Positions 8,107 to 16,956 are shown, counted from the first letter of the stretch. The stretch: 64,000 nucleotides of DNA from Kitasatospora cheerisanensis KCTC 2395 (GCF_000696185.1 NZ_KK853997.1:330533-394532), one strand, 5' to 3'. The notes: generated by a model from the sequence alone, not told the origin. Translations and numbers: made by a program.

Positions 8107-9819
8107 GCGGACGACTTCCGCCGCCTCCGCGTCGTAGCCGTTCTCCCGCAGCAACTCGACCGCGTTCTCCCGGGCGTGGGTGTCGGCCCAGCGGCCCACC
8201 GTGGCGCGCAGCAGGAAGAGCCTGCGGTCGGCCGGCAGCGTGCTGTCCGGCTCGCGCAGCCGGGCGACGACGGCCGCCACGTCCTGGTGGCTGATGCGCT
8301 GCTCGTTCTCCAGGCAGCGCTCCAGCAGGTCCCAGCCGTCGCGCTCCGCGTCCCGGGCGTAGAGGCGGACCGCGATCTCCGCAATGACCTGCGCCGACCC
8401 CTCGGGCCAGCTGCCTGGGTCGGAGGGGTCCGCCAACTCCTTGAGGGCGAGGAAGACCGCGTCCGAGCGCCCGTCGACGCGCAGCCGCGTGACGTAGTCG
8501 ACGAACAGTCCGGGGTCGGCGCCGTTGCCGAGCACGTGCGCGGTGAGCTTGCGCGCGGTCCTGCGCGCCACCCGGTAACGGTCGCTGGTGCGCTCGACCC
8601 GGCCGAGCAGCTCGGCCAGTTCGATCCCGGAGCGGCCCTCGACCTGTTCGGCCGCCGCGATCCACAGCAGTCGCCGGCACTCCGCCTCTGCGTTGAAGTT
8701 CGCCAGCACCTTGTCCAGGTCGGCCACCCTCGACCGCGGCCGGGGTCCGGCGGCCCCGCCGACCCCGACGGCGACGACGTCGGCGAGGAGGTCCTTGGTG
8801 GTCCGGGTGAGTATCTGGGAGCGGTGCCAGGCGATGACGAGCTCGGCAAGCTCGTCGTTGCTGCTCCGCGCCGCGGCGTGCCGTCGGATCTCGTCGCACT
8901 TCTCGGGCCGCGTGGTCGCCAACTGGCCGCAGATCTCGACGATGTCGTGCCGGGACAACCGGGCACCGACGTGTTCGACCAGGGTGTCGGGGTTGCCGGT
9001 CTCGCTGGCGATCAGCCGGGCGACGATCCGCCTGGTCGTGATCACCTGATCCGGGTCGGCCAGTTGGGCATCGACCCAGTTCTCCAGGATCTGCTCGGCC
9101 GGGCTGAGCTGGTAGAGCGCCCCGACCAGGTCGTGGAACTCGGCCGGGTCGGTGTCCGCCGCCTGCGTCGAACCGTGCCGGTCGATCGCGGACAAGGTCT
9201 GCAGGAGCAGCTTGGTGGCCTCCGGGTTGCAGCCCTGGTCGCGGAGCAGGATGTAGAGCAGCGCCTTGTCGAGATTGGTCCGTCCGGAGCTCGGCCGGGT
9301 GAAGACGCGCAGCGTCTTGTCCACCGGTCCCTGCGCCCGCCGGCACTCCCGGACGAAGACGGCGACGTCCGGCGCGGTCCGCTGGCAGGCGACGTCGTGC
9401 ACGATGCCGTCGGTCAGCGGTGTGCCCCGCCCCGCTGCGCCGCGCCCCTCGGCCTCCCACTGCTTGCACGCGAGCTCCGCCGCCTGTTCGGCGCTGCGGC
9501 ACAGGGCCGCGGTCGCCAGCATGTTGACGGAGTCCCAGTAGTTGAGGCGGTTCCGCGCGGGGAGGGCCGGGCTGGACGCGGGCATCGACGTCGAGGCCGC
9601 CGTGAGCAGATCGTCGATCGAGCGACTGACGGCGAACACGTGCAGCAGGCGGATCGCGGTGGCGGGCTGCGCCCCGTCGTCGTTGGCCGTACCCAGCCGG
9701 ATGGCCTGCATGCGGCGCACGAAGCTCTCGATCGAGCAGGTGGTCACCCACCCGTAGCCGAGGGCCGAGGGGCGCTCCGGGCCGCCCCCGACGGCCTCGC
9801 CCGGCAGGCTGCCGCTCAT
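8095..9819 (-). CDS. Large alpha-helical protein of unknown function, third gene of the caspase operon
   Basis: 574 aa, almost entirely predicted helical. Repeated amphipathic units run from about residue 60 to the end (for example NLDKALLYILLRDQGCNPEA, CRRLLWIAAAEQVEG and DGWDLLERCLENEQR). This gives the look of a HEAT/ARM or pentatricopeptide-like solenoid, although I cannot define a repeat consensus. There is no P-loop, protease triad or membrane segment. Its ATG overlaps the TGA of the caspase gene (ATGA), so the two are translationally coupled. As the variable partner of a caspase and an EACC1-like protein, it could be the substrate, sensor or effector-regulating component (inference). 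Confidence 0.7.
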   Translation of the reverse strand: MSGSLPGEAVGGGPERPSALGYGWVTTCSIESFVRRMQAIRLGTANDDGAQPATAIRLLHVFAVSRSIDDLLTAASTSMPASSPALPARNRLNYWDSVNMLATAALCRSAEQAAELACKQWEAEGRGAAGRGTPLTDGIVHDVACQRTAPDVAVFVRECRRAQGPVDKTLRVFTRPSSGRTNLDKALLYILLRDQGCNPEATKLLLQTLSAIDRHGSTQAADTDPAEFHDLVGALYQLSPAEQILENWVDAQLADPDQVITTRRIVARLIASETGNPDTLVEHVGARLSRHDIVEICGQLATTRPEKCDEIRRHAAARSSNDELAELVIAWHRSQILTRTTKDLLADVVAVGVGGAAGPRPRSRVADLDKVLANFNAEAECRRLLWIAAAEQVEGRSGIELAELLGRVERTSDRYRVARRTARKLTAHVLGNGADPGLFVDYVTRLRVDGRSDAVFLALKELADPSDPGSWPEGSAQVIAEIAVRLYARDAERDGWDLLERCLENEQRISHQDVAAVVARLREPDSTLPADRRLFLLRATVGRWADTHARENAVELLRENGYDAEAAEVVRSLR

Positions 9820-10841
9820 GCGCGCGGCGCCCGCTCCACCCGGTTCCAGTACCGGGCGAAGGTCTCGGGCTCCTGGAACCGCGTGTTCGCCTTCTCGTCG
9901 AGGTGGCGCGCGAGGGACTGGCTGGCGTCGTCGGGCCGCCTGCTCAGCGTGCCGACGATGTCCCCGACCATCCGCTCGTCCCCGAACAGCACGTCGAGCA
10001 AGTAGTCCTGATCGATCATCAGGTGCCTGATCCAGTCCTCGGCGCTGACCGGCACCTGGCTCTGGTCCCGCAGCCGGCGCTCCATCCGGTTGGTGAACAG
10101 CGGGGTGCCGTCCCGGGCGTCGTTGAGCAGCATGCCCGGCACCTGGTGCGCGCAGCCCTCCATCTCCCGCCGCACCGCCTCGCGCAACAGGCCGATGGTC
10201 AGCCGGTCCTTGTGGTCCTTGGTGCCGCCCTGCAGGACGCGCAGCAGGTGTCCGCTGAACGGTGTGCACCGGTCCAGCGGCGCGGGCAGGCTCGAACAGC
10301 CCTCGGCGTCGGCGGCCCTGACGTTCCTGACGGCCGTGAAGACGCAGCTGCCCTCGTCCCGCCGGCCCAGCACCCCGGGCAGGACCATCGCCTCGTCCCC
10401 TCCGCTCAGGATCGGCAGCATGTTGGAGTAGCAGCAGTCGGCTATCAGGACCTTCAGCCGTGCCTTGGCCTTGCGCATGGCGCGGTAGAGGTACCAGCTG
10501 GAGAGCCAGGTCCACGGCTTGTCCTTGTACGAGGACCCCACCGCGAGGTGGACCTGACCGCCCGGCACGTCGCTCCAGTACTGGCCGTGGCCGACGTAGA
10601 CCACCAGCAGGACGTCCTCGGGCCCGGTCGCGTCCGCGGCCCCCTGCAACGCCCGCATGACGTCGTCCGCGGTCCGCGCCTGCTCGCCGACCAGGACGCG
10701 GTAGCTCTCCGGACCCCACATCGCGTCGCCGGACAGGGCGTGCCCGTACATCAGGGCGCTCGCGCGGATCGTGGGATGGCCCGGCAGGCCCGAGTCCTCG
10801 GCGTACTCGCCCGGTCCGATCACCAGCGCCCGGGAGGCCAT
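9816..10841 (-). CDS. Caspase-fold (C14-like) cysteine protease
   Basis: About 341 aa from ATG 10841. The N-terminal domain is caspase/metacaspase-like. It has a first strand RALVIGPGEY, the catalytic His in VVYVGHGQYW (about residue 85) and the catalytic Cys in KVLIADCCYSN (about residue 133), each placed after its usual strand. The C-terminal third (from RRLRDQSQVPVSAEDWIRHL on) is a helical extension that may bind partners. The start lies one base after the TGA of the EACC1-like gene, and its own TGA overlaps the next ATG, so the three genes form one unit. Bacterial caspases in such operons usually act in conflict or regulated cell-death systems (family knowledge); the trigger here is unknown. 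Confidence 0.85.
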   Translation of the reverse strand: MASRALVIGPGEYAEDSGLPGHPTIRASALMYGHALSGDAMWGPESYRVLVGEQARTADDVMRALQGAADATGPEDVLLVVYVGHGQYWSDVPGGQVHLAVGSSYKDKPWTWLSSWYLYRAMRKAKARLKVLIADCCYSNMLPILSGGDEAMVLPGVLGRRDEGSCVFTAVRNVRAADAEGCSSLPAPLDRCTPFSGHLLRVLQGGTKDHKDRLTIGLLREAVRREMEGCAHQVPGMLLNDARDGTPLFTNRMERRLRDQSQVPVSAEDWIRHLMIDQDYLLDVLFGDERMVGDIVGTLSRRPDDASQSLARHLDEKANTRFQEPETFARYWNRVERAPRA

Positions 10842-10842
10842 C

Positions 10843-11172
10843 TCAGCCGTCCTGCTCCTGCGCACCCGTCGCCTCGTCGTCGGGCAGGGCCTGCGCGTCG
10901 ACCACGGCCTCCGGCCGGTCGAGCCGCTCCTCGCGCCAGCGCTCGACGACCTGTTTCACCCGCTCCAGCACCGCCTCGTAGGCCAGCTCGGTCGTCTTGC
11001 TCGCCACGGCCACCAGCAGGATCTCCACCAGGCCACCGCTGAGGACCTTGCCCTCGTCGACCGGCTCCTCGCGCCAGCCGAGGCCCGTCTGCGCGGCCAG
11101 CTCCTCCAGCAGCCGGGACGCGTCGTCCAGCCCCAGGGCCCCCTTGAGCGACACCGAAATCCTGGTCCCCAC
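10843..11172 (-). CDS. Small EACC1-like component of the caspase operon
   Basis: A short protein: an N-terminal beta-rich half (TRISVSLKGALGLDDASRLL and a GLGWREEPVDEGKVLSGG loop), one hydrophobic helix (LVEILLVAVASKTTELAYEA) and a charged C-terminal helix (VKQVVERWREER). This layout matches the effector-associated constant component 1 (EACC1) type known from actinobacterial conflict operons. There, a small conserved protein is coupled to a caspase, trypsin or NTPase effector. The start is uncertain. I give GTG 11172, where the domain begins; an in-frame ATG at 11298 would add 42 low-complexity residues. It is the first gene of the operon. Confidence 0.6.
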   Translation of the reverse strand: MGTRISVSLKGALGLDDASRLLEELAAQTGLGWREEPVDEGKVLSGGLVEILLVAVASKTTELAYEAVLERVKQVVERWREERLDRPEAVVDAQALPDDEATGAQEQDG

Positions 11173-11665
11173 GCCCGCCCCCAGCCTGCTGCCGCCGACC
11201 CTTGCTCCCAGCGTACCCGGCCCAACGGCCGGACACCCGAGAGTCGCTGATGAACAGTCAGTCGAACTCGGCGACCGACGAGGAGACTCGCTGCCCATGG
11301 TCTTCCCTTCGTCCGGCGGCCGCTGCTCCTACGATCACCGGACCGAACCGGGCCCCGGCCGGACACGGCCGGCAAGGCTCCCGGTCAGGGACCTTCGGAC
11401 CCTGCTGCGGCTTCGCCGGGCAGCCCGGGCCGGCGTCCAGCACCTCGGCTGTCCGCTCGCCGTGCCGGGCCGCGCACCGCCCGGTCAGAGCGCCGGTGAG
11501 CGGGGTGCACCCGATCCGCCGCCGCACCTACGTCCACACGAGCCGGCGGACGAGCTTCAGGACCTACGCCCTGCCGGTGCGCGCCTGCCGAGCTCCGCCC
11601 GATCCTCGCCGTCCGGGTGCACCATCGGCGTACCCCGGGGATCCGGCCGAGGGCCGGCCCGCTGT
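11173..11665. other. Region without a supported gene upstream of the caspase operon
   Basis: About 490 bp with no recognisable coding sequence beyond a possible N-terminal extension of the EACC1-like gene. It probably contains the promoter of the operon. No clear operator or -10/-35 pair was found. Confidence 0.4.
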
Positions 11666-12175
11666 TCAGCGGCCCGCCGGAACCCGCCGGCGCAGCTTCG
11701 CGGCCTCGGCCTTCCAGGGCCGGCCCTCGTCCTCGCGGCCGGCCTTGCGGGCGAGGGCGGCGAGGGCCAGTCGCGGACGCCAGGTGGACCGGCTCAGGTC
11801 CTCGATCGCCACCGGGTGCGCGCGTTCGCCGAGTTCGACCGCGGCGCGGAAGGGCTGCTCCGCGCCCGCCGGGTCTCCGCTGTGCACCAGGAGCCCGTCC
11901 CGCAGGCACCAGGCGTCCGCGAACGCCTCGGCGCGTTCGATGGCGTCGCCGACGTGGCGGCGGGCCTCGTCGAGGTTGTTGCGGCCGGCCACCGCCGCAC
12001 AGGCGAGGCAGTAGGGGACGATCGGCCGGTTGGGGTCGTCGGCCGGAGCGATCCACGCCCCGTGCTCGGCGGTCAGCGTCACCGCCGCCCAGTCGTGCAG
12101 CGAGCAGGGGGCGTGGAAGAGCGAGAAGCGGTAGTCGAGCCGGTCGGGCTCGTCGGCGAGCGCGACCTCGACCAC
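11666..12175 (-). CDS. Possible TPR-like protein, probably a C-terminal remnant
   Basis: 169 codons from GTG 12175 with consistent actinomycete codon bias. The sequence shows YCLACAAVAGRNNLDEARRH and an AIERAEAFADAWCLRDGLLV pattern, then AEQPFRAAVELGERAHPVAI. These are helix pairs resembling tetratricopeptide repeats. Directly beyond the 5' end, at 12187, an unrelated coding fragment begins on the other strand. The gene may therefore be a truncated copy joined at a rearrangement breakpoint. Function unknown. Confidence 0.5.
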   Translation of the reverse strand: MVEVALADEPDRLDYRFSLFHAPCSLHDWAAVTLTAEHGAWIAPADDPNRPIVPYCLACAAVAGRNNLDEARRHVGDAIERAEAFADAWCLRDGLLVHSGDPAGAEQPFRAAVELGERAHPVAIEDLSRSTWRPRLALAALARKAGREDEGRPWKAEAAKLRRRVPAGR

Positions 12176-12186
12176 CGCGGTCCGCC

Positions 12187-12760
12187 GTCCGGGAACTGGA
12201 GGAACTGGTCGCCGGCCGCTGGGACGGCAGCGCCCCCGAGGTCGCTCTCACCGCGGCCGACCTGACGGAGCCGGCGGCCCGCCGGCTGCGCCCCGCCGAA
12301 CACGCCCTGCTGGCCTCGCCCGACGTCTTCCTGATGCCGGGTCAGGACGGCGAGCCCGACGTGGTGCCGGGCGAGGTCCACTTCGGCCTTCAGCTCTTCG
12401 GCAGCCTCCTGTGCTTCGTGGAGCGGACGGGCGACGCCGTGGCCACCGCCCGGGCCTGGACGGAGCGTCACGATCCGCGCGCGGGCCGGGTGATGAACGT
12501 GTCGATGAAGGAGCGGTTTCGCAGAGCATCGTCGTGCCCGGCGCCGAAGCGATCGGCCAGGACCCGGGGCCGCAGGCCGCGCTCGCCCGGGACGTGCAGG
12601 ACCACCTTCGGGAATGGGCGCGCCGGGAGCTGCTGCCGATTGCGGATGCAGCAGGCCGAGCGGGCCGCGGTGCGCTGCGGCGACGCCGTCTGCACCCTGG
12701 CCCGGGACGCGGGCGGCCCGGTGCTGCGCGCCGCAGAGCGGCCGCCTGGCCGGTGCCTAT
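12187..12760 (+). pseudogene. Frameshifted fragment resembling a lantibiotic-dehydratase-type protein
   Basis: One frame reads as good protein from VRELEELVAGRWDG through LLASPDVFLMPGQDG, VVPGEVHFGLQLFGSLL and FVERTGDAVATARAWTERHD to NVSMKERF (about 12510). The coding then passes to another frame (IVVPGAEAIGQDPGPQAALA) and later back again (AERAAVRCGDAVCTLARDAG). The PGEVHxGLxxL pattern after a SPDVFLM-like strand recalls the middle of lantibiotic dehydratase N-terminal domains. The match is by eye only. No start and several frameshifts: a relic. Confidence 0.35.
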
Positions 12761-13155
12761 CCTGTCGGGCGTCCCGAGGAGACCGTCGCCGTCCGCGGGT
12801 GGGTGCAGCCCGGAGGAAGCTCATCGAGGTTCACCGCCACCCAGTAGGTGTCCGGCGTGGTTGGGCACGGCAGCGGAGTCGGCCGGGTCATCGCACAGCC
12901 GAAGGCTGCTTCCCGGCCGAGCCTGCGGTACTCCCACCAATCGGTCGGGCAGCGGAACACCGAGCCCGTAGGCGTCGGTTCGGGCTGGATACTCGTGCAC
13001 GGGCCGGTCGGGTAGTTGGAGTTGTCGCATGTGTACGCGCCGGGCGGTGTGCACAGGGCAAGCAGCGCCATCCCACCGAACAGCAGCACGAGCATGGTCA
13101 CTCCCGCCCAGAAGCCCTGCGGGCCCAACTTTCGGCCCGGACCTTCCCCGTACAT
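12757..13155 (-). CDS. Small membrane-anchored hypothetical protein
   Basis: 132 aa. A short basic N terminus (MYGEGPGRKLGPQG) precedes one strong hydrophobic helix (TMLVLLFGGMALLALC, about residues 20-35). A Cys- and Pro-rich extracytoplasmic part follows with six cysteines, the WWEYRRLGREAAFGC segment and a C terminus with DTYWVAVNLDELPPGC. The paired cysteines suggest disulphides outside the membrane. The ATG has GGGGGA six bases upstream, a good site. No family recognised. Confidence 0.6.
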   Translation of the reverse strand: MYGEGPGRKLGPQGFWAGVTMLVLLFGGMALLALCTPPGAYTCDNSNYPTGPCTSIQPEPTPTGSVFRCPTDWWEYRRLGREAAFGCAMTRPTPLPCPTTPDTYWVAVNLDELPPGCTHPRTATVSSGRPTG

Positions 13156-13674
13156 CTCGTCCCCCGTCCGCCGGACCCCACGCCTCCTGGAGGAAGTACC
13201 CGCCTCGCACCTGCCGCACCCCCTCCTCCGCTGGGCCGACGAGAGCGCCACCGCCGCCCGGGCGACCGCGAGCAGGCCGCCCACGCCGTCGGCAAGGCCG
13301 CCCCGGCCGCCCGCAACACCCGGGCCCGCCGCCGCACTCGCAGGCCTCGCCGCCGCAACCGGCGCTCTGCCCCGCCGAGGCCGCCCACGACCTCGAAGCG
13401 CTCCTCGAACTGGCCGAGCACGCGGCCACGGGCCGCTGACGCCCCGGCGAGCCGGTCCGATCGGAGCACCGACGCCCGAGCCGCAGTCGCCGCCACCGCG
13501 ATGGCCGAGGTCGGCCAGCGCCGGACCCCGATGGTCACCGACGACGAGGAGCCGCGCGAGGCAACCTGGCGCGCGCGGGGTGCTGAACGCCGAGGACGCC
13601 CTCAAGGCCACCCACGCAGAGTTCCGGGTCGTCGACCTCGAAGCCCGGATCGCAGCTCCGCCGACTGATCCGCG
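13156..13674. other. Debris region with short coding-like fragments
   Basis: About 520 bp in which protein-like stretches occur in different plus-strand frames without starts or continuity. Examples are EVPASHLPHPLLRWADESAT, AEAAHDLEALLELAEHA ending at a stop near 13439, and EDALKATHAEFRVVDLEARI near 13590. It looks like remnants of one or more decayed genes. Confidence 0.4.
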
Positions 13675-14412
13675 CTACGCGGGGCGGAGTACCGGGTCGA
13701 TCTCGGCCAGGACGTCGTGCAGCTGACGGGCCCCCGGGGCAACGCGGTCGTCAGTGTCCCGCAAGATCTCCTCGCACAGCTGCATCGCTCTGTCTCGGTC
13801 CGCGGAGAAGATGCTGAACACATCGACGATCGCGGTGTGGATCCAATCGCTGTGGTTCGGGTTGGCGACTGCCATCGCGGAGGCGACGACCGTCAGCCCG
13901 ATCCTGTCCTTTCGCCGAAGCACGGCTTCTGCCGTCACCCGGGTGACGAAGGTGTCGCCCGGGTCGAGCACGAGCTCCAGCAGTGGCCCATGGGCCTCCG
14001 GCATGTCGGCGAAGGCCGCCAGGCCACGACCGGCATCAGCGCGGTCACGGTAGTCCTGGCTTCGTCCGAGCTCGCGGAGCGCCACGAAAGCAGCGTGCCG
14101 TGGGTCGCTGTCCCCTTTCAGCAGACCGCGCAGTCGCCTGACCTCGGCGATCAGGCGAGGCATGTCCTGTCGCGCGGAAGCGATGAAATCGAGGTCGGCA
14201 TCCAGTTGCGAGTCCGGACTCACCTGGACCTGCTCTCCGTTGATGAACCGACTGAGATGGATCTCGTCGTCATCCACAGCAGTGGCCGGGGCGATCCGGA
14301 TGCAGCTCGCCCTGCCGGTCGCACCGCGGGTCTCCAGCACAGGAATCCACGCACCCGCGGATGCGGCCTCGATGCGGTCCGCCATGGAATCGAGCTCTTC
14401 TTCAGTCGGCAT
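13675..14412 (-). CDS. Hypothetical protein with helical-repeat C-terminal half
   Basis: 245 aa from ATG 14412. The N-terminal part begins PTEEELDSMADRIEAASAG and leads to DLDFIASARQDMPRLIAEVR. This 'poor quality/early helix then FIAxARxDxPxLIAEV' layout is common in actinomycete and phage-derived proteins of unknown function. The rest (RHAAFVALRELGRSQDYRDR, then GDTFVTRVTAEAVLRRKDR) looks like HEAT-type repeats. An ATG at 14463 would add 17 residues. No catalytic motif; the role is unknown. Confidence 0.65.
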   Translation of the reverse strand: MPTEEELDSMADRIEAASAGAWIPVLETRGATGRASCIRIAPATAVDDDEIHLSRFINGEQVQVSPDSQLDADLDFIASARQDMPRLIAEVRRLRGLLKGDSDPRHAAFVALRELGRSQDYRDRADAGRGLAAFADMPEAHGPLLELVLDPGDTFVTRVTAEAVLRRKDRIGLTVVASAMAVANPNHSDWIHTAIVDVFSIFSADRDRAMQLCEEILRDTDDRVAPGARQLHDVLAEIDPVLRPA

Positions 14413-14827
14413 GACGCGATCATCCGCGCCGACCGGGCAGACCGTCCACGGGATACCCAGCAAGCCAGGCCTGCACCGGTGTCCGGGCTCCTGGTCGATG
14501 CCGCTGCCGGTGGTCGGTTCTCCACGGCAGGTGCTCGGGGGCGGGGTGTGCGGGGTTTCCCGCAGCGACCGGCTCGTTGACCGGCGGTGGCCCTGCGACG
14601 GTGTCGCAGCGGCCCGCTAGAGTCCGCTGCGCCGTGTGCGGAGGCCCGGCGGGGGGGAACGTCCGGGCCGACGCGGGCTGCAGAGCCGGCGTGCCGTGCC
14701 CGGGTCGTCCGTCCGCGTCGGCTGCTCCGCTTCGACGAAGTCGACGGTGCCGGCGGCGTCGTCGCCGGCGGGCACCCGCAACGCCGGTGCCCGGCAGGGG
14801 TGGACCATCGGAGAGGAACGAACGGTC
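14413..14827. other. Divergent intergenic region
   Basis: 415 bp between a minus-strand and a plus-strand gene. It should hold both promoters. No convincing coding sequence or repeat was found. Confidence 0.4.
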
Positions 14828-15364
14828 GTGTTCGAGGAGTGTCCGCAGTGTGGGGAGACAGGCAGCACCCTCAGGGCGCGCCGGGCGTACGAGGGTGACC
14901 CGCCCGCCTTCGAGGTGGCCCCGCCGCCCCCGCCTCCGGTGACCCGGGTCGCCACGTCCGAGCCCCGCTGGAACCTCCGTACCCGGACTGCGGCGTTGAT
15001 CGTCGGCGGTTACCTGGCAGCTGGCCTGGTGGCGGTCCTGGCCGCCGACGCTGCCGGGCTGAGCGCGGCAGCCGTCCTGTCCGGGTTGCCGGTGCCCGGC
15101 GTCGTCGTCCTGGTGGTTCTCTGGCTGGCCCGCGGCCGGGCTCCGCTTCCCGCCGCCGACGCCGAGCAGGTGTCCTTTCACAACGCCATCTGGACCCGGC
15201 GGATGCAGGTGTGGGAGCACGCCTGGTTCTGCTCGGCCTGCCGGGTGGCGTTCTGGCCCGCCGGGGCGTTGAAGGCCGGTTTTCCCGCATCGCCCGCCGT
15301 GCCCGCCCACGAGATCCCGCTGACGATCGCCACGATGGCCGAGAGGGCGTACGGGCAGGCCTGA
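14828..15364 (+). CDS. Membrane protein with a split zinc ribbon
   Basis: 178 aa from GTG 14828, preceded by GGAGAGGA at good distance. It opens with the zinc-ribbon half FEECPQCGETGSTL (CxxC) and a Pro-rich linker. Two transmembrane helices follow (about residues 53-75 and 80-98) and then a cytosolic tail with a second CxxC in HAWFCSACRVAFWPAG. Two CxxC pairs at opposite ends of a two-helix membrane hairpin could together bind one zinc ion. Function unknown. Confidence 0.7.
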   Translation: MFEECPQCGETGSTLRARRAYEGDPPAFEVAPPPPPPVTRVATSEPRWNLRTRTAALIVGGYLAAGLVAVLAADAAGLSAAAVLSGLPVPGVVVLVVLWLARGRAPLPAADAEQVSFHNAIWTRRMQVWEHAWFCSACRVAFWPAGALKAGFPASPAVPAHEIPLTIATMAERAYGQA

Positions 15365-15670
15365 CGGGGGCGGGACGGGCGGAGGCCGGCAGGCCCGGAT
15401 CAACCGGGTGCCTGGGTCGAGGCGGCGGTGATGCCGGTCCGGGCGACGGCCTTGTCGAGCGGGTGGGGGCCGTCGGGTGCCGGTACCGTCCTCGGGCCAC
15501 GGGTAGAGATCGACGGGCGTGAGCCGGTCCGCCTGGACGTCGCCGACGCCTGCCTCTCCGGCCGGACGGCGCGAGCGCTGCGCCCCGCCCCCCTTGCCGG
15601 ACTTCGTGCGCGTCCGGGTGCTCTGGCGCGCCCTGCCGCCGCGGCTGGTCGCGTGGGTAGGTTCGCGCGT
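15365..15670. other. Intergenic region without a supported gene
   Basis: 306 bp upstream of the secreted peptidoglycan-binding protein. No coding sequence or repeat of note was seen. Confidence 0.4.
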
Positions 15671-16039
15671 ATGAAGCTCACCCTCCTCGCGGCCACCGCG
15701 GTCGCGGCGGCCGTTCTCCCTGCCGGTGCCGCAGTCGCTGCTCCCGCCGCGCCCCTCACCACCCGGGCGCCGGCCTCGACGCCGGGCCAGTGCCAGGACC
15801 ACCTGGACGGCGGGATCTACTGCGGCTACGACCGCAGCAACGCCTACACCGAGCGCGGCGATGGCGGCGCGAGGGTGAAGGAACTCCAGTCGCTGCTGAA
15901 CTACCACGGCTACCCGGTAGGGGTGGACGGATACTTCGGAGCTTCCACCGAGGAGGCCGTGAAGCGCTACCAGCGCAACGAGCACCTCACCGCGGACGGC
16001 AAGGTGGGCCAGGACACGTGGGGGTCCCTGCGCGTCTGA
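15671..16039 (+). CDS. Secreted peptidoglycan-binding domain protein
   Basis: 122 aa. A signal peptide (MKLTLLAATAVAAAVLPAGAA, cleavage likely near residue 24) is followed by a short linker with two Cys and one PG_binding_1 domain. The domain is recognised by GARVKELQSLLNYHGYPVGV, DGYFGASTEEAVKRYQ and DGKVGQDTWGSL. In this family the fold binds cell-wall peptidoglycan. No catalytic domain is attached, so it is likely a stand-alone wall-binding protein of the exterior. The ATG gives the natural signal peptide. Confidence 0.85.
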   Translation: MKLTLLAATAVAAAVLPAGAAVAAPAAPLTTRAPASTPGQCQDHLDGGIYCGYDRSNAYTERGDGGARVKELQSLLNYHGYPVGVDGYFGASTEEAVKRYQRNEHLTADGKVGQDTWGSLRV

Positions 16040-16859
16040 CCCTCCGTCAAGGGCCCCGCACCGACAGGACGGACCGGGACAGCACGGTGGCCATTGATTC
16101 GGTGCACGGGTGGACACGGTCACCGCCACGGTCGAACGAGAGCCCCCGGCGAGGAGGCCCGGCCGAACCGGTGGCGCGGCCCCGACAGCGAACAGTCCCC
16201 GCGCTTCGCAGGACGGTCCGTCCGTAGCATCGGCCCACGGCCAGGACGCCGAGGCCGGGGACCAACTGCCCGGTGTGCGGGCTCGATCGGGGATACGAGC
16301 GCCGGGGTTCCGAGGGCTTGCCGCCCTCCTTCGGCATGTGCGCCCGCTGGTCCAGTTGAATTCGGCCACGAGGACGCCACGGACGCGATCGTGAGAGCCG
16401 CGCGGGAGCCCTGGAGCGGAGCCGGCTGTCCACCACCGCGAACAGCCCCAGGGCCGGGCTCTCCCCCGTGCAACTGGAGCACGCCGTGAGGCTGTCGCAG
16501 TAGGAGTGGACGCGGCCTCGGGATCCGCGTGACGGGAGCGGCCGATCGGTGCCGCACCCGCGGAATTCGATGCCGCCGGCGCCAGTGCCCGGACGGGTCC
16601 TGTGGTCGTCCGCCCCGCGCGAGCGAGGCCGGCTCGACGGAGCTCCCACCCGCCGGCCCCGGCCTTGGCCGGCTCGCTCCCGAACACTCGCCCTGCCGGC
16701 CGGCGAGCCGCGGCCCCGGTTCCGGACTGCGGCCCGCCTCGCCGTCATTCGGTGCGCGCCTCCGCCGGTCACTTCGGCGATGCCGGGGTGGGCCGGATAC
16801 CAGAAATGCCCGCCCGCGCCGCGGAATTCACGCATCCCAACGGGGGCAGTGTGCGGGTG
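16040..16859. other. Long region without a supported gene
   Basis: About 820 bp with many overlapping open frames on both strands but no sequence that reads as a protein family in any of them. Possibly decayed DNA. The controlling region of the next operon lies just downstream. Confidence 0.4.
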
Positions 16860-16880
16860 CTGTCAGTCCGGAACTGACAG
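16860..16880. promoter_or_regulatory. Perfect palindrome upstream of the MetRS-like operon (candidate operator)
   Basis: Two 8-bp arms, CTGTCAGT and ACTGACAG, are exact inverted repeats around a CCGGA spacer. The site lies about 45 bp upstream of a promoter-like sequence and about 170 bp before the cupin gene. Size and symmetry suit a dimeric regulator. Confidence 0.55.
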
Positions 16881-16926
16881 GTTGCCAACCACTTCTGCGG
16901 GTCAACGGCCGCACTGATGACAACTC

Positions 16927-16956
16927 TTGACAGTGCTTCAGAGCCAAGACGATGAT
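16927..16956 (+). promoter_or_regulatory. Probable housekeeping-type promoter of the MetRS-like operon
   Basis: TTGACA (16927-16932) is followed after 18 bp by GATGAT (16951-16956). The -35 is a consensus match; the -10 is weaker, as is common in Streptomyces. The surrounding 100 bp are less G/C-rich than the genes. Confidence 0.45.

Noticed and set aside
7908..8966. Alternative minus-strand frame overlapping the permease end and helical-protein gene
   Set aside because: Low-complexity Ser/Arg/Pro sequence with no family features; the annotated frames on both sides are clearly coding.
16047..16835. 262-codon minus-strand frame in the long intergenic region
   Set aside because: Arginine- and serine-rich composition typical of out-of-frame G/C-rich DNA; no motif, and overlapping frames are equally open.
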